This document shows positions 39,516-48,133 of a stretch of DNA of 64,000 nucleotides, piece by piece. This DNA comes from Bacillus sp. (in: firmicutes). Lineage in GTDB: Bacteria; Bacillota; Bacilli; Bacillales; Cytobacillaceae. The notes under the pieces were generated by a model. That model made no database searches and was not told the DNA's origin. It saw nothing but the letters and a program-made list of their open reading frames with translations. How positions within the stretch are numbered: the stretch's first letter is position 1; each line of letters opens with the position of its first letter. Made by a program: the position numbers and the translations under genes. Location of the stretch: positions 1 to 64,000 of the forward strand of contig WTKE01000096.1 in NCBI GenBank assembly GCA_011524525.1. The letters run 5' to 3'.

Positions 39516-40724
39516 CTACACTTCCGTATTTAAGAGTGCTTCTTCAAAGGATGAGATAAAATCTTGATCAGATGTTTGCTCGTCCTTTCGTTCAGCTTGT
39601 TCCTGCCTTGCTTGTTCTTGTTCACCATCTCGGTTTAAGAACCGCTCTTGACCTGCTGTTTGCTGAGAAATCTCGACGCGCTCAACCTGAATGTTTTGAG
39701 AGTTGAAGGCTTGCTTCAAATGATTAAGTTGCCCTTCAATCGCTTCCTTTGCTGCCTGCGTGGATGTGACAATTTTCGCAACCATAACAGAATCTTGTTG
39801 AATAATCTCAATTCGTAACGACCCTAAATGACCTGGATTTAGCTGTAGAAACAATCTTTGAACACCATTTACATTTGAAAATTGACTCCTAGCTAAAATA
39901 CTCTCAAACTGCTTTATTAATTGTTCCGTTTGACCTTGCTTTGTTCCATTTTGAAGAGTTAGCGTCAATTGTTCGGGTCTTGACATTTGCATAAATTGAA
40001 CAGAACCATTGATTACATCTGCTTTTGTAGTAGAATTTGCACTCGTTGATTCTTCTTTCAAAGAGGAGCTTGCACTAATACTTGAGAAAGTTTGCTTTAA
40101 AAAGGCTAGTCTTGAAGCAGCTTGGTCACTTTTTAACACGTTTCCCTCAAGGACGTTTGTTAACTTTGTACTTAATGTCTTAAAATCAAGTTTGCTAGTT
40201 TCCTCATTTAAAGAATCTTGATTTTTCGCCATAAGTTCATAAAGCTTTGCCGACTTTACCAGCTTTAACGAATCCTTATCTAGAACGTTATAGAGCTGGC
40301 TTGCTGTTAGTTCGTTCATTTTTTTTACCACTTGAAGTAGCTTATCTAAATCACTTTGACCTTCTCCGCCTTCAATTTGAAGCTTCTCCATTACGTTAGA
40401 CAACAAATTTTGAAATTGTATATGACTCATTCCTAGATAATTCTCAATCATGGTAAGTAAATCTTCGTTACTATTTGAAATTAATTGATCTAACAGCCGT
40501 AAACCATCTTCCACATCTAAGAGATCATCCTTAGAAATGAAGGCTAAAAGGTCTTTTACGTCGGTAGCATTTAATTTCACTGCCGTGTTATCATTCGAAG
40601 TCTCTTCTACAGGAGCAGTAACTGATTGGAGAAAATTTGAGAAGGATGATTTCACCTGGCTCGTAGAAGTCTTGTTCAACTGTGACGCAAGCTTTTGCGT
40701 GAAACCTAAGCTCTCGATTTGCAT
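39516..40724 (-). CDS. fliK: Flagellar hook-length control protein FliK
   Basis: A 402-residue secreted molecular ruler that triggers the FlhB specificity switch. The N-terminal two thirds are low-conservation, Ser/Leu/Lys-rich. The C-terminal domain has the family segment LFLQLNPGHLGSLRIEIIQQDSVMVAKIVTSTQAAKEAIEGQLNHLKQAFNSQNIQVERVEIS (about 280-345), then a charged Gln/Glu-rich tail. It lies between ylxF and flgD. ylqG at 59331 encodes a second protein with a related C-terminal domain. Confidence 0.92.
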   Translation of the reverse strand: MQIESLGFTQKLASQLNKTSTSQVKSSFSNFLQSVTAPVEETSNDNTAVKLNATDVKDLLAFISKDDLLDVEDGLRLLDQLISNSNEDLLTMIENYLGMSHIQFQNLLSNVMEKLQIEGGEGQSDLDKLLQVVKKMNELTASQLYNVLDKDSLKLVKSAKLYELMAKNQDSLNEETSKLDFKTLSTKLTNVLEGNVLKSDQAASRLAFLKQTFSSISASSSLKEESTSANSTTKADVINGSVQFMQMSRPEQLTLTLQNGTKQGQTEQLIKQFESILARSQFSNVNGVQRLFLQLNPGHLGSLRIEIIQQDSVMVAKIVTSTQAAKEAIEGQLNHLKQAFNSQNIQVERVEISQQTAGQERFLNRDGEQEQARQEQAERKDEQTSDQDFISSFEEALLNTEV

Positions 40725-40763
40725 GTTTTCATTTTCACCTCCTTCTAATGAAATACTGAATTA

Positions 40764-41363
40764 CTACTGTTCATTACTTTCAGCTGTTAGAAGCTCTGTA
40801 TATCTTGCAGCATCCTCTGCTGTCATATTTTCCATAATCGCAGCGAGTTGATCTGATTTGATGGTTGTTAGTATTTTTAGTGCTTCTTGCTCACTCATAG
40901 CTGTAATAATTGGTGCCGCCTTTTTTGCAGACATTGTTTCATACGTTTTAATAATATCTTTAAACGCACGCTTGTTTTCCTCTTGAATTGCCAAAAGTTC
41001 ATCAATTTGTTGCTGTAGCTGTTCTTTTTCAAGATTTGACCGCTCTACCTGAGCATTATTACCTTCAATTTCTGATTCCAGTTTTTCAATCTTTGCCTCT
41101 CGATCCTTGATCTCAGCTTCTAATGCGATTACGCTCTTTTCCCACTCTTCCTCGGATTGTGTTCCTTCTTCTGTAATTAGCGAGGAAACAAACGGAATCT
41201 GTGCACCAAGCTCTTTGGACTTTTCAAATATATTTACCCCAGCGAAGCTTAATACTACTAACGCAACTGTTACTAAAAACAAGAAGGGAATAAGAAAGAC
41301 AAAAATGAACATTTGAAATTTATTCGATTTCTTTTCTCCTATTTCTTCGATTTCCTTTGCCAT
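40764..41363 (-). CDS. ylxF: YlxF, MotE/MgtE_N-like flagellar membrane protein
   Basis: A 199-residue protein with one N-terminal membrane helix (about 18-40), a long coiled coil (about 70-130) and a C-terminal MgtE N-domain-like helical repeat (KKAAPIITAMSEQEALKILTTIKSDQLAAIMENMTAEDAARYTELL). This matches the YlxF/MotE type found beside fliJ and fliK in Bacilli. Role uncertain: a periplasmic-side chaperone or stator-related function has been proposed for MotE in Proteobacteria. Confidence 0.85.
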   Translation of the reverse strand: MAKEIEEIGEKKSNKFQMFIFVFLIPFLFLVTVALVVLSFAGVNIFEKSKELGAQIPFVSSLITEEGTQSEEEWEKSVIALEAEIKDREAKIEKLESEIEGNNAQVERSNLEKEQLQQQIDELLAIQEENKRAFKDIIKTYETMSAKKAAPIITAMSEQEALKILTTIKSDQLAAIMENMTAEDAARYTELLTAESNEQ

Positions 41364-41371
41364 TCTATCAC

Positions 41372-41815
41372 CTAACCTTCTCGATTCATGTACATTTGTA
41401 TCGAGATATCGTCCATTTGTTTACCTTCAAACACTTTAATATCCTCGGTAAATTTCAAGTAATCCTTTTCGCGGATTTTTTCATATTTCTTTACTTCTAT
41501 ATTTTTTTCTAACAATTTTTCCTGAAATAGCAGCATTCTGTTTCTTGCGTTGATAACCATCTTTTGATAATGATCAATCATCTTTTCGATATTACTGATG
41601 AACTGTTGGTGATGACGAATCTCTTGAATGGATAGTCCTCCATGTAGCCGCTCAGACTGATAAACTTCAAGATCCTCTTTTCTTTTTAACAGCTCATACA
41701 GCTTTTCTGCCACTTCCTCAAACTTTTGAACTGAATCTTGGTAGATAGAAACGGCTTCATCTTTTTCACGTTCTTTTACAGCGAGGATTTTATGAAACTT
41801 GAACTCATATCTCAT
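41372..41815 (-). CDS. fliJ: Flagellar export chaperone/stalk protein FliJ
   Basis: A 147-residue coiled-coil protein that penetrates the FliI hexamer and couples it to FlhA. It has the family N-terminus (MRYEFKFHKILAVKEREKDEAVSIYQDS) and continuous heptads throughout. Its ATG overlaps the fliI stop as TAATG. Confidence 0.92.
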   Translation of the reverse strand: MRYEFKFHKILAVKEREKDEAVSIYQDSVQKFEEVAEKLYELLKRKEDLEVYQSERLHGGLSIQEIRHHQQFISNIEKMIDHYQKMVINARNRMLLFQEKLLEKNIEVKKYEKIREKDYLKFTEDIKVFEGKQMDDISIQMYMNREG

Positions 41816-43131
41816 TAATAGTCACTTCTTCCAAGTAATTCATATAACGATTGGACACCTTCATCAAAGGATACCTTTTCTTCTGTTGCTTGCTTAATAA
41901 AAGAAATAATTTTAGGATAGGAAGCTATGGCATCATCTATTTCTTTTGAAGAGCCTCGTTTATAAGCACCGATATTTATCAAATCCTCAGAATTGATATA
42001 GGTACTTAACAGCTCTCTTAGTTTTTCAGCAGATTTTTTATGGGCTTCAGGTACGATATTATTCATGATTCTACTAACGCTTTTTAGCACATTAACGGCC
42101 GGATACTGACCTTTATTAGCTAATGAGCGATCCAGAACAAAATGTCCGTCCAATATCCCACGAACCGTATCCGCAATCGGCTCATTCATATCATCTCCAT
42201 CAACTAGTACCGTATAAAACGCCGTAATTGATCCATGCCTATTCGTTCCTGTTCTCTCTAATAATCTTGGCAAGATCGCAAAGACAGAAGGTGTATACCC
42301 TTTCGTTGTCGGTGGCTCCCCAATGGCCAAGCCTACTTCACGCTGTGCCATTGCAACCCTTGTCACCGAGTCCATCATCATCATGACGTTTAAACCCCTA
42401 TCACGAAAGTACTCCGCAATTGCGGTTGCCGTAAAAGCTCCTTTGATTCTCATCAATGCTGGCTGGTCAGAAGTTGCGACAATAACGATTGACCTAGCTA
42501 AACCCTCAGGTCCTAAATCCTTTTCGATAAACTCTCGAACCTCACGACCACGTTCACCAATTAATGCAATTACATTCAAATCCGCATTCGTATTGCGTGC
42601 AATCATTCCAAGTAATGTACTCTTACCTACACCACTCCCGGCAAATATTCCTACACGCTGACCCATACCAACTGTTAGAAGACTATCGATTAATCGAACT
42701 CCTACTTCCACAGGTTCAGATATCGGTGGTCTTGTCATTGGATTTGGTGGGTCCTGGTCTGTTCCAACCGACCCAAGTCCTTTTGGAAGCTGGCTCCCAT
42801 CAAGTGGTTGACCTAAAGAATCTAGTACACTACCGATCAGAGCTGGACCTATCTTCACCTCTAGTGGCTTCAATGTTGCTTCTACCAAACAGCCTGGGGA
42901 GATTTCATTTAAGCTTGTATACGGCATAAGCAGTATATTTTCATCCTTAAAACCAACAACCTCAGCTTGAATTTTTCGGTTGTTTTTGCCGATATGAATG
43001 TAACAAACATCACCGATTGAGCTTTCCGGTCCTTGCGATTCAATCATTAGACCTACGACACGCTTCACTCTTCCATAGCGCTTAAACGTTTTCATCTGAT
43101 CAATTTGTCCCAACAAATCGGCAGCTAGCAC
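41815..43131 (-). CDS. fliI: Flagellum-specific ATPase FliI
   Basis: A 438-residue F1-beta-like ATPase that energises early export. It has Walker A GIFAGSGVGKSTLL, GERGREVREFIE, Walker B VMMMMDSVTRVAMAQRE, and the FliI-specific C-terminus (INIGAYKRGSSKEIDDAI). The best start is GTG at 43131, 8 nt after GGAGAG and directly after the fliH TAG, which gives the family length; the frame stays open 23 codons further upstream, within fliH. Confidence 0.95.
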   Translation of the reverse strand: MLAADLLGQIDQMKTFKRYGRVKRVVGLMIESQGPESSIGDVCYIHIGKNNRKIQAEVVGFKDENILLMPYTSLNEISPGCLVEATLKPLEVKIGPALIGSVLDSLGQPLDGSQLPKGLGSVGTDQDPPNPMTRPPISEPVEVGVRLIDSLLTVGMGQRVGIFAGSGVGKSTLLGMIARNTNADLNVIALIGERGREVREFIEKDLGPEGLARSIVIVATSDQPALMRIKGAFTATAIAEYFRDRGLNVMMMMDSVTRVAMAQREVGLAIGEPPTTKGYTPSVFAILPRLLERTGTNRHGSITAFYTVLVDGDDMNEPIADTVRGILDGHFVLDRSLANKGQYPAVNVLKSVSRIMNNIVPEAHKKSAEKLRELLSTYINSEDLINIGAYKRGSSKEIDDAIASYPKIISFIKQATEEKVSFDEGVQSLYELLGRSDY

Positions 43132-43132
43132 T

Positions 43133-43897
43133 CTATTCACTCTCCAATAGGTCGTAAAGTTTTCTTTTGATCTCATCGAGCTGTTGATCCACACTTGCAT
43201 CTATACGGCCATTTGCAGATTCAATAATACAACTCTGTTCTGTTAGCTCACTATCAGGAAAAATATATAGTTCCGTCTCCTTTGGAAAGATTCGAATTAA
43301 ATCTTCCTTTTGGACTAGTAAAAATTCATAATGTGCTGGATGAACATGAAGCTGAATTTCACGATATTCTCTCGCTTCTCTTAATGCTTTTTTCACTATC
43401 GGTAAAAACTGCTCTGAATCACCTGTGAGTGTATTAGCAATAATTTTTTCAGCGACCTTAAGGGCAAGAGACAAAATGGTTCGTTCACTTGAATCAATCT
43501 TCTTCTCGTAGTCATACTTTGACAAGGTAACCGTTTCCTTCGCTTGTTCTATGATGGCTTGCGCTTCATTGTATCCAAGCTGTTTTCCTTCTTCATGACC
43601 TTGAGTAAAACCTGAAGTTTGGGCTTGTTCAGCCATTGCTTGTAACTCCAATTGAAACGATTGTTGCTCTTGCTCCATTTGTTCACGAATTTGAGCAGCA
43701 TATTCCCTAGCATCTTGAACGATTCTGTCCGCTTCACTTTGCGCAGCGGCAAGAATTCTCTCTCTCTCTTGATAACTTACAAAAGATGATTCTTCTTCTT
43801 TTTCATCGGTGTAATTCTTGATTGCTTTAATTGAAATCACTTTGTTTTCGTTGGAAAATTCTTGAGGTACCCACGTTGATTTAATAAGCCTAGACAA
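43133..43897 (-). CDS. fliH: Flagellar export regulator FliH
   Basis: A 254-residue negative regulator of FliI. It has an N-terminal SLSRLIKS peptide, a long charged coiled coil with a QGHEEGKQLGYNEA glycine-spaced segment (about 95-125), and a C-terminal V1/A1 E-subunit-like domain (VHPAHYEFLLVQKEDLIRIF). The likely start is TTG at 43897, following GGAGGTGA and overlapping the 3' end of fliG by 8 nt; this matches the B. subtilis N-terminus (MISLSN...). The start is inferred. Confidence 0.88.
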   Translation of the reverse strand: MSRLIKSTWVPQEFSNENKVISIKAIKNYTDEKEEESSFVSYQERERILAAAQSEADRIVQDAREYAAQIREQMEQEQQSFQLELQAMAEQAQTSGFTQGHEEGKQLGYNEAQAIIEQAKETVTLSKYDYEKKIDSSERTILSLALKVAEKIIANTLTGDSEQFLPIVKKALREAREYREIQLHVHPAHYEFLLVQKEDLIRIFPKETELYIFPDSELTEQSCIIESANGRIDASVDQQLDEIKRKLYDLLESE

Positions 43898-44912
43898 TGA
43901 TATCGTCACCTCCGCCACGAGCAACCACAATTTCTCCTGCTTCCTCTAGACGACGAATGATGGCAACAATTCTTGACTGTGCTTCTTCCACATCACGTAG
44001 ACGAACTGGTCCCATAAACTCCATTTCATCCTTAAAGCTTTCAACCATACGTTTGGACATATTTCCAAACACGATATCCTTGACTTCGTCGCTTGATACT
44101 TTTAGAGACAGCTTTAGATCTTCATTATCACAGTCACGAATAATCCTCTGAATCGCACGGCTATCAAGTGTAACAATATCTTCAAATACAAACATTCTTT
44201 TCTTAATTTCTTCCGCTAACTCTGGGTCTTGAATCTCAAGTGCATCTAGAATCGTTCTTTCAGTTGCACGATCGACACCATTTAAGACTTCCACAACAGC
44301 CTCAATACCGCCCGTTTGTGTATAGTCCTGTGTCACAGACGAAGACAGCTTTCTCTCTAAAATTTGCTCAACTTCATTGATAATTTCAGGTGAGGTACTA
44401 TCCATTACTGCAATTCTTCTTGCAATATCAGCTTGAACTTCCTGAGGAAGTTCAGATAAAATTTGACCTGCTTGGGCCGAATCCAAATAAGATAAAATAA
44501 GTGCAATTGTCTGTGGATGTTCGTTTTGAATAAAATTAAAAATTTGTCCTGGATCCGCTTTTCTAGCAAAGTCAAAAGGTCGAACTTGAAGGGATGAAGT
44601 TAAACGGTTAATGATAACAGCTGCCTGTTCAGTCCCAAGCGCTTTTTCAAGAACCGTTTTTGCATATCCGATACCGCCTTGTGATATATAGTCTTGAGCT
44701 AGAGCAATATTATGAAACTCCTCTAGAATCTCTTCTTTCGCGGTAGATTCCACTTTTTTCACTCCAGAAATCTCTAACGTTAATTTTTCTATCTCTTCTT
44801 CACTTAAGTGTTTATATACTGATGCAGACACATCCGGCCCAAGTGAAATGAGAAGAATGGCTGCTTTTTGTTTACCTGTTAATTCCTTTTGATCTCTTTT
44901 TGCCACCTTCAC
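43890..44912 (-). CDS. fliG: Flagellar motor switch protein FliG
   Basis: A 340-residue rotor protein transmitting torque. It has an N-terminal FliF-binding domain (LTGKQKAAILLISLGPDVSASVYKHL), the EHPQTIALILSYL armadillo motif in the middle, and a C-terminal torque helix with charged residues (IQRIIRDCDNEDLKLSLK...FKDEMEFMGPVRLRDVEEAQ). It starts with GTG, at 44912 or two codons later; both follow GGAGGAG. SwrB is reported to act on FliG in B. subtilis. Confidence 0.96.
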   Translation of the reverse strand: MKVAKRDQKELTGKQKAAILLISLGPDVSASVYKHLSEEEIEKLTLEISGVKKVESTAKEEILEEFHNIALAQDYISQGGIGYAKTVLEKALGTEQAAVIINRLTSSLQVRPFDFARKADPGQIFNFIQNEHPQTIALILSYLDSAQAGQILSELPQEVQADIARRIAVMDSTSPEIINEVEQILERKLSSSVTQDYTQTGGIEAVVEVLNGVDRATERTILDALEIQDPELAEEIKKRMFVFEDIVTLDSRAIQRIIRDCDNEDLKLSLKVSSDEVKDIVFGNMSKRMVESFKDEMEFMGPVRLRDVEEAQSRIVAIIRRLEEAGEIVVARGGGDDIIV

Positions 44913-44921
44913 TCACTCCTC

Positions 44922-46517
44922 CTAGTCTTCAGCAATCCATGAACGCAATAGTTTTGCGAAATCCTCTGGCTTTTCTTTTGCCATCTTTTCTAGCTGTTTC
45001 TTTCTCAACGATCCTTCTGTTTCTTCTTTATCTTCATCAAGGTCACGAATTGAAATAGGCGTGTAATTATCAAATGCCAGATCTTCTTCCTCTTGTGCCT
45101 TCTTCTTTCTTGCACGCATAAACAAGAAAATTAACACAATAATAGTTGCTAGAAGTACTCCGCCGATTGCATATACCCACCATGGAATAGATGCTGTTTG
45201 AGTATCTTCAAATTCTACTTTTCCGTTAAATGGCTGAACTGATACTAGAATTTTGTCCTGAATGGCTTCATCCGTTAGCTCGCCATCAACGGTTGTTTTA
45301 TCTATAGATGTACGAACGATAGAAGCAAGCATTTGCGTAATATCATCCACACGTTCTTGAGGTAATGTCGTAGGATCATCCGCCGTTGGAGGTTCAACCA
45401 TTACTTGAATACCTAAGTCTCTAATTTTATAAGGACTTTCAACAATTTCTTTACGAATTTTATTCACTTCATAGTTGATCGTCTCTTCAATTCTTTCGTA
45501 ATCACCTGTACCAGTTGCTCCCTCTAAGTAACCTGTACCAAGAGAGTCTGCTGCATCTTCAGTAGCTGGTTCACCACCAACATCCGCTGCGTCACCAGTG
45601 AAGGTTTCTGTGATTTTTTGGGCACTAGCCGCAATACCTTCCATGTTCTCCTCATCTACAGGAGTCACAAGATTTTCCTCACGATTTTCCTGTGTAAAGT
45701 CAACATCGGCAGTAACAATTACTGCTACTTTGTCTTGTCCCATTAAGGTGCCTAGCATACTTTGTACTTGGCGTTGAACATCACGTTCAATCTGTTTTTT
45801 GATATCATTTTGAGCAGCAAAAGTAGAACCTGAAGAATTTTCTTCATTATTTAAGTCAAAGTACTCAAAGTTTTGGTTCGTAATGACGATATTATCTGTA
45901 GGGAGATTGGGAACACTCTTTGATACTAGATGGTACAACGCTTTGATCTGGCTTTCCTCAAATTCATAACCAGGTTTCGTGTTCAGTACAATAGAAGCAC
46001 TGGCCGCTTCAGATGCATCTGTTACAAAGATCCCTTTCTCTGGAAGATTAATCATAACCTTCGCATCATTAATCCCTTCTATACCCTTCATTAAGTTCGC
46101 TAACTCTGTTTGCATTGCATCAAGCTTCATGACATTAAACTCATTTTCTGTCATCCCAATTCCAGCATTTTGACTAAAAAATGAATAATCAATACTTCCT
46201 GAATTAGGTATGCCTTCCGCTGCAAGCTCAACCTTCAACGTATCAATGCTCTCTTTTGGCACCAATATCGTTGTCCCATTATCCGCAATCTCAGATACAA
46301 TTCCTCTTGCATCTAAGCTTTCTTTAATAGCTCCTGTTTCAGCTGGTGATAAATTACTATATAAAGGCTCTAAAGTCGTTCTAGTTGCAAAAAACGTTAC
46401 TAATGAAATCAGTGTCACTAAAGACACTAAACCGCCCACAAAGAACATTTTTTGCTTTTTAGAACGACTTGTCCAATATTCTTTTATTGCATTTAATTGT
46501 TTCTGCAATTGGTTCAT
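44922..46517 (-). CDS. fliF: Flagellar MS-ring protein FliF
   Basis: A 531-residue MS-ring subunit. It has two membrane helices (about 25-45 and 445-465), ring-building motifs between them (the LYSNLSPAETGAIKESLDARGI YscJ-like domain), and a C-terminal FliG-binding peptide (KPEDFAKLLRSWIAED). The ATG at 46517 follows GGAGG by 6 nt. Upstream is a 66-nt spacer with a small hairpin. Confidence 0.97.
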   Translation of the reverse strand: MNQLQKQLNAIKEYWTSRSKKQKMFFVGGLVSLVTLISLVTFFATRTTLEPLYSNLSPAETGAIKESLDARGIVSEIADNGTTILVPKESIDTLKVELAAEGIPNSGSIDYSFFSQNAGIGMTENEFNVMKLDAMQTELANLMKGIEGINDAKVMINLPEKGIFVTDASEAASASIVLNTKPGYEFEESQIKALYHLVSKSVPNLPTDNIVITNQNFEYFDLNNEENSSGSTFAAQNDIKKQIERDVQRQVQSMLGTLMGQDKVAVIVTADVDFTQENREENLVTPVDEENMEGIAASAQKITETFTGDAADVGGEPATEDAADSLGTGYLEGATGTGDYERIEETINYEVNKIRKEIVESPYKIRDLGIQVMVEPPTADDPTTLPQERVDDITQMLASIVRTSIDKTTVDGELTDEAIQDKILVSVQPFNGKVEFEDTQTASIPWWVYAIGGVLLATIIVLIFLFMRARKKKAQEEEDLAFDNYTPISIRDLDEDKEETEGSLRKKQLEKMAKEKPEDFAKLLRSWIAED

Positions 46518-46547
46518 CACGTTCCTCCGGTTCAATGTGTCATGCCA

Positions 46548-46568
46548 AAAGGTGCCTTAAGCACCTTT
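46548..46568 (-). promoter_or_regulatory. Hairpin between fliE and fliF
   Basis: An 8-bp stem AAAGGTGC/GCACCTTT (46548-46555 with 46561-46568), 5-nt loop, with a short TTTT that is part of the stem. It lies 15 nt after fliE. It could be a weak terminator or stability element. Confidence 0.45.
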
Positions 46569-46583
46569 CCAACACAAAAACTA

Positions 46584-46892
46584 TTAAACTTGCATTCTCA
46601 TTACTTCTTGATATGCTTCAATGACTTTATTTCTCACTTCAATCGTCGCTGACATGGTGATGCTAGCTTTTTGACTTGCAATCATCACTTGGTGAAGATC
46701 TACATTTTCGCCTCTTGCTAATTTTTCTGTCATCACATCAGATTGATTTTGTGCTGAATTAACTTTTTCAATTGAATCCTTTAATACGGACGCAAAACTC
46801 TTTTGTGCTTCGTATGGTGTAGTAGATGGAGCAGAAACTGCTGCATTTGATTGAAAAACTTTAGATACAGACGGAATAGATATAGTCATCAT
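46584..46892 (-). CDS. fliE: Flagellar hook-basal body protein FliE
   Basis: A 102-residue adaptor between the MS ring and rod. It has the family C-terminus (LARGENVDLHQVMIASQKASITMSATIEVRNKVIEAYQEVMRMQV). It is the third gene of the fla/che operon. Confidence 0.96.
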   Translation of the reverse strand: MMTISIPSVSKVFQSNAAVSAPSTTPYEAQKSFASVLKDSIEKVNSAQNQSDVMTEKLARGENVDLHQVMIASQKASITMSATIEVRNKVIEAYQEVMRMQV

Positions 46893-46903
46893 TTATTCTC
46901 CTT

Positions 46904-47332
46904 TTATTTACCGATCTCTAATGCTTTCATAAGCATTCCTTTAGATGCATTCAATACAGTCACGTTTGCTTCATATGATCTAGTCGAACTAATCAAATCC
47001 ACCATTTCACGAAGTGGATCGACATTCGGTAGTTCAACATAGCCATTTTCATCCGCATCAGGATGTTCAGGGTCATAAACAAGTTTAAAAGGAGTCTCTG
47101 TGTCCTCAACAATTCTTGAAACCTTCACACCGTTTCCAGCACCTGTCGTTTGTTTTGACATTGCTTGGCTCATAAACGATGAAAAGTTTCCCTCCTTAGG
47201 TTGAAGAACAACTGATTTCCTTCTATAACCTGCTGTGTCTACGTTAGCCATATTGGAAGAGATAACATCCATGCGCAATCTTTGTGCTGTTAAAGCAGAT
47301 GCAGAAGTATTAATGCTATGGAAAATCGACAT
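46904..47332 (-). CDS. flgC: Flagellar rod protein FlgC
   Basis: A 142-residue proximal rod protein with an N-terminal axial motif (INTSASALTAQRLRMDVISSNMANVDT) and C-terminal VDLISSTRSYEANVTVLNASKGM. It lies 2 nt after flgB. Confidence 0.97.
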   Translation of the reverse strand: MSIFHSINTSASALTAQRLRMDVISSNMANVDTAGYRRKSVVLQPKEGNFSSFMSQAMSKQTTGAGNGVKVSRIVEDTETPFKLVYDPEHPDADENGYVELPNVDPLREMVDLISSTRSYEANVTVLNASKGMLMKALEIGK

Positions 47333-47334
47333 AA

Positions 47335-47727
47335 TTATCTCCCTCCTTTTATGACTGTTTGTAGCGAGTTAAACTTTCCGCTAATTCGTTCAATCATGGC
47401 ATTATAATAAATTTGATTAGTTGCAAGGTCTGCCATTTCTTTATCGATATCTACATTGTTTCCAGTATGATTATATGATGTGGTACGATCCGTAGTTATT
47501 GTTACTCCCACTTGTCCTGAACTTTGAATGGCCATATGCTTACTGTTTGTTTGTTTCCCTGTAACAGTCGATATCGCATCATTAAGTTCTGACTTAAAGC
47601 TTACGTTTTTAGCTTTATACCCTGGAGTATCAGCGTTAGATATATTTTGTGCTATCACTTTTTGTTTTGTAGAAGAATAATTCAACGCATTTTCAAGCGT
47701 ATTAATTGTATTTGAAAAGAGCTTCAA
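47335..47727 (-). CDS. flgB: Flagellar rod protein FlgB
   Basis: A 130-residue proximal rod protein, with LENALNYSSTKQKVIAQNISNADTPGYKAKNVSF and the C-terminal GNNVDIDKEMADLATNQIYYNAMIERISGKFNSL. The likely start is TTG at 47727, which restores the short family N-terminus (M-x-LFSNTI) and sits 5 nt from AGGTGG; a GTG at 47736 overlaps that Shine-Dalgarno. It is the first gene of the operon, about 320 nt from the promoter. Confidence 0.94.
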   Translation of the reverse strand: MKLFSNTINTLENALNYSSTKQKVIAQNISNADTPGYKAKNVSFKSELNDAISTVTGKQTNSKHMAIQSSGQVGVTITTDRTTSYNHTGNNVDIDKEMADLATNQIYYNAMIERISGKFNSLQTVIKGGR

Positions 47728-48052
47728 GTTCTCCACCTCATATATAGGTATATATATTTTGTTGATTGGTGCAGAAACTTGTAGTTTTACGTCGGATTCT
47801 GCAAAACAATCATACTACTAATTTTAATGAATCGCATATAGGATGTCTATCTCAATACGGGCGAAATACTTAATCTATAAGTCCTATTTTAAGCGAATTG
47901 TCCTATTAGTAAAACACTGAAAAGATTGGAATCATGTACATATTTTTAACAATTTTTCAGTTCATCAGGTCCAATTGTTTACTAAGAAAAACGGACTAGT
48001 AGGAATGTCTTATATTTGTAAGGGTGTATTTAGAATAAGCGAACACATTTTT

Positions 48053-48081
48053 ATTGTAAAGAAAAAGTAGAATTTTGTCGA
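48053..48081 (-). promoter_or_regulatory. SigA-type promoter of the fla/che operon
   Basis: Minus strand TCGACA (48076-48081), 17-nt spacer, TACAAT (48053-48058); 5 of 6 matches in both hexamers. Predicted start near 48046. It lies directly after the codY terminator, the site of the fla/che promoter in B. subtilis. Confidence 0.75.
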
Positions 48082-48091
48082 AATGTATCAT

Positions 48092-48130
48092 AAAAAAAAC
48101 TCCTTATTTCTTATCGAAATAAGGAGTTTT
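48092..48130 (-). terminator. Intrinsic terminator after codY
   Basis: A 15-bp perfect stem (48096-48110 with 48116-48130), 5-nt loop, then eight U on the minus strand. It begins 3 nt after the codY stop and separates the codY operon from the flagellar promoter. Confidence 0.95.
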
Positions 48131-48133
48131 TTA

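Larger units (their letters stand above)
47728..48133 (-). other. codY-flgB intergenic region (fla/che leader)
   Basis: About 400 nt with no credible gene. From upstream: codY terminator (48092-48130), a SigA-type promoter (48053-48081), and about 320 nt of untranslated leader. The leader holds a direct repeat GTCCTATT (47881-47888 and 47900-47907 on the plus strand, 19-nt period) and an AT palindrome ATATATA/TATATAT just before the flgB ribosome-binding site. I found no full SigD promoter and no strong CodY box. Confidence 0.6.

Noticed and set aside
47835-47870. Possible SigD promoter near GCCCGTAT in the flgB leader
   Set aside because: 6 of 8 matches to the -10, and no TAAA at 14-16 nt upstream.
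47946-47962. CodY-box-like sequence (ATTTTTCAGTTCATC) in the flgB leader
   Set aside because: About 10 of 15 matches to AATTTTCWGAAAATT; in AT-rich DNA this is expected by chance.
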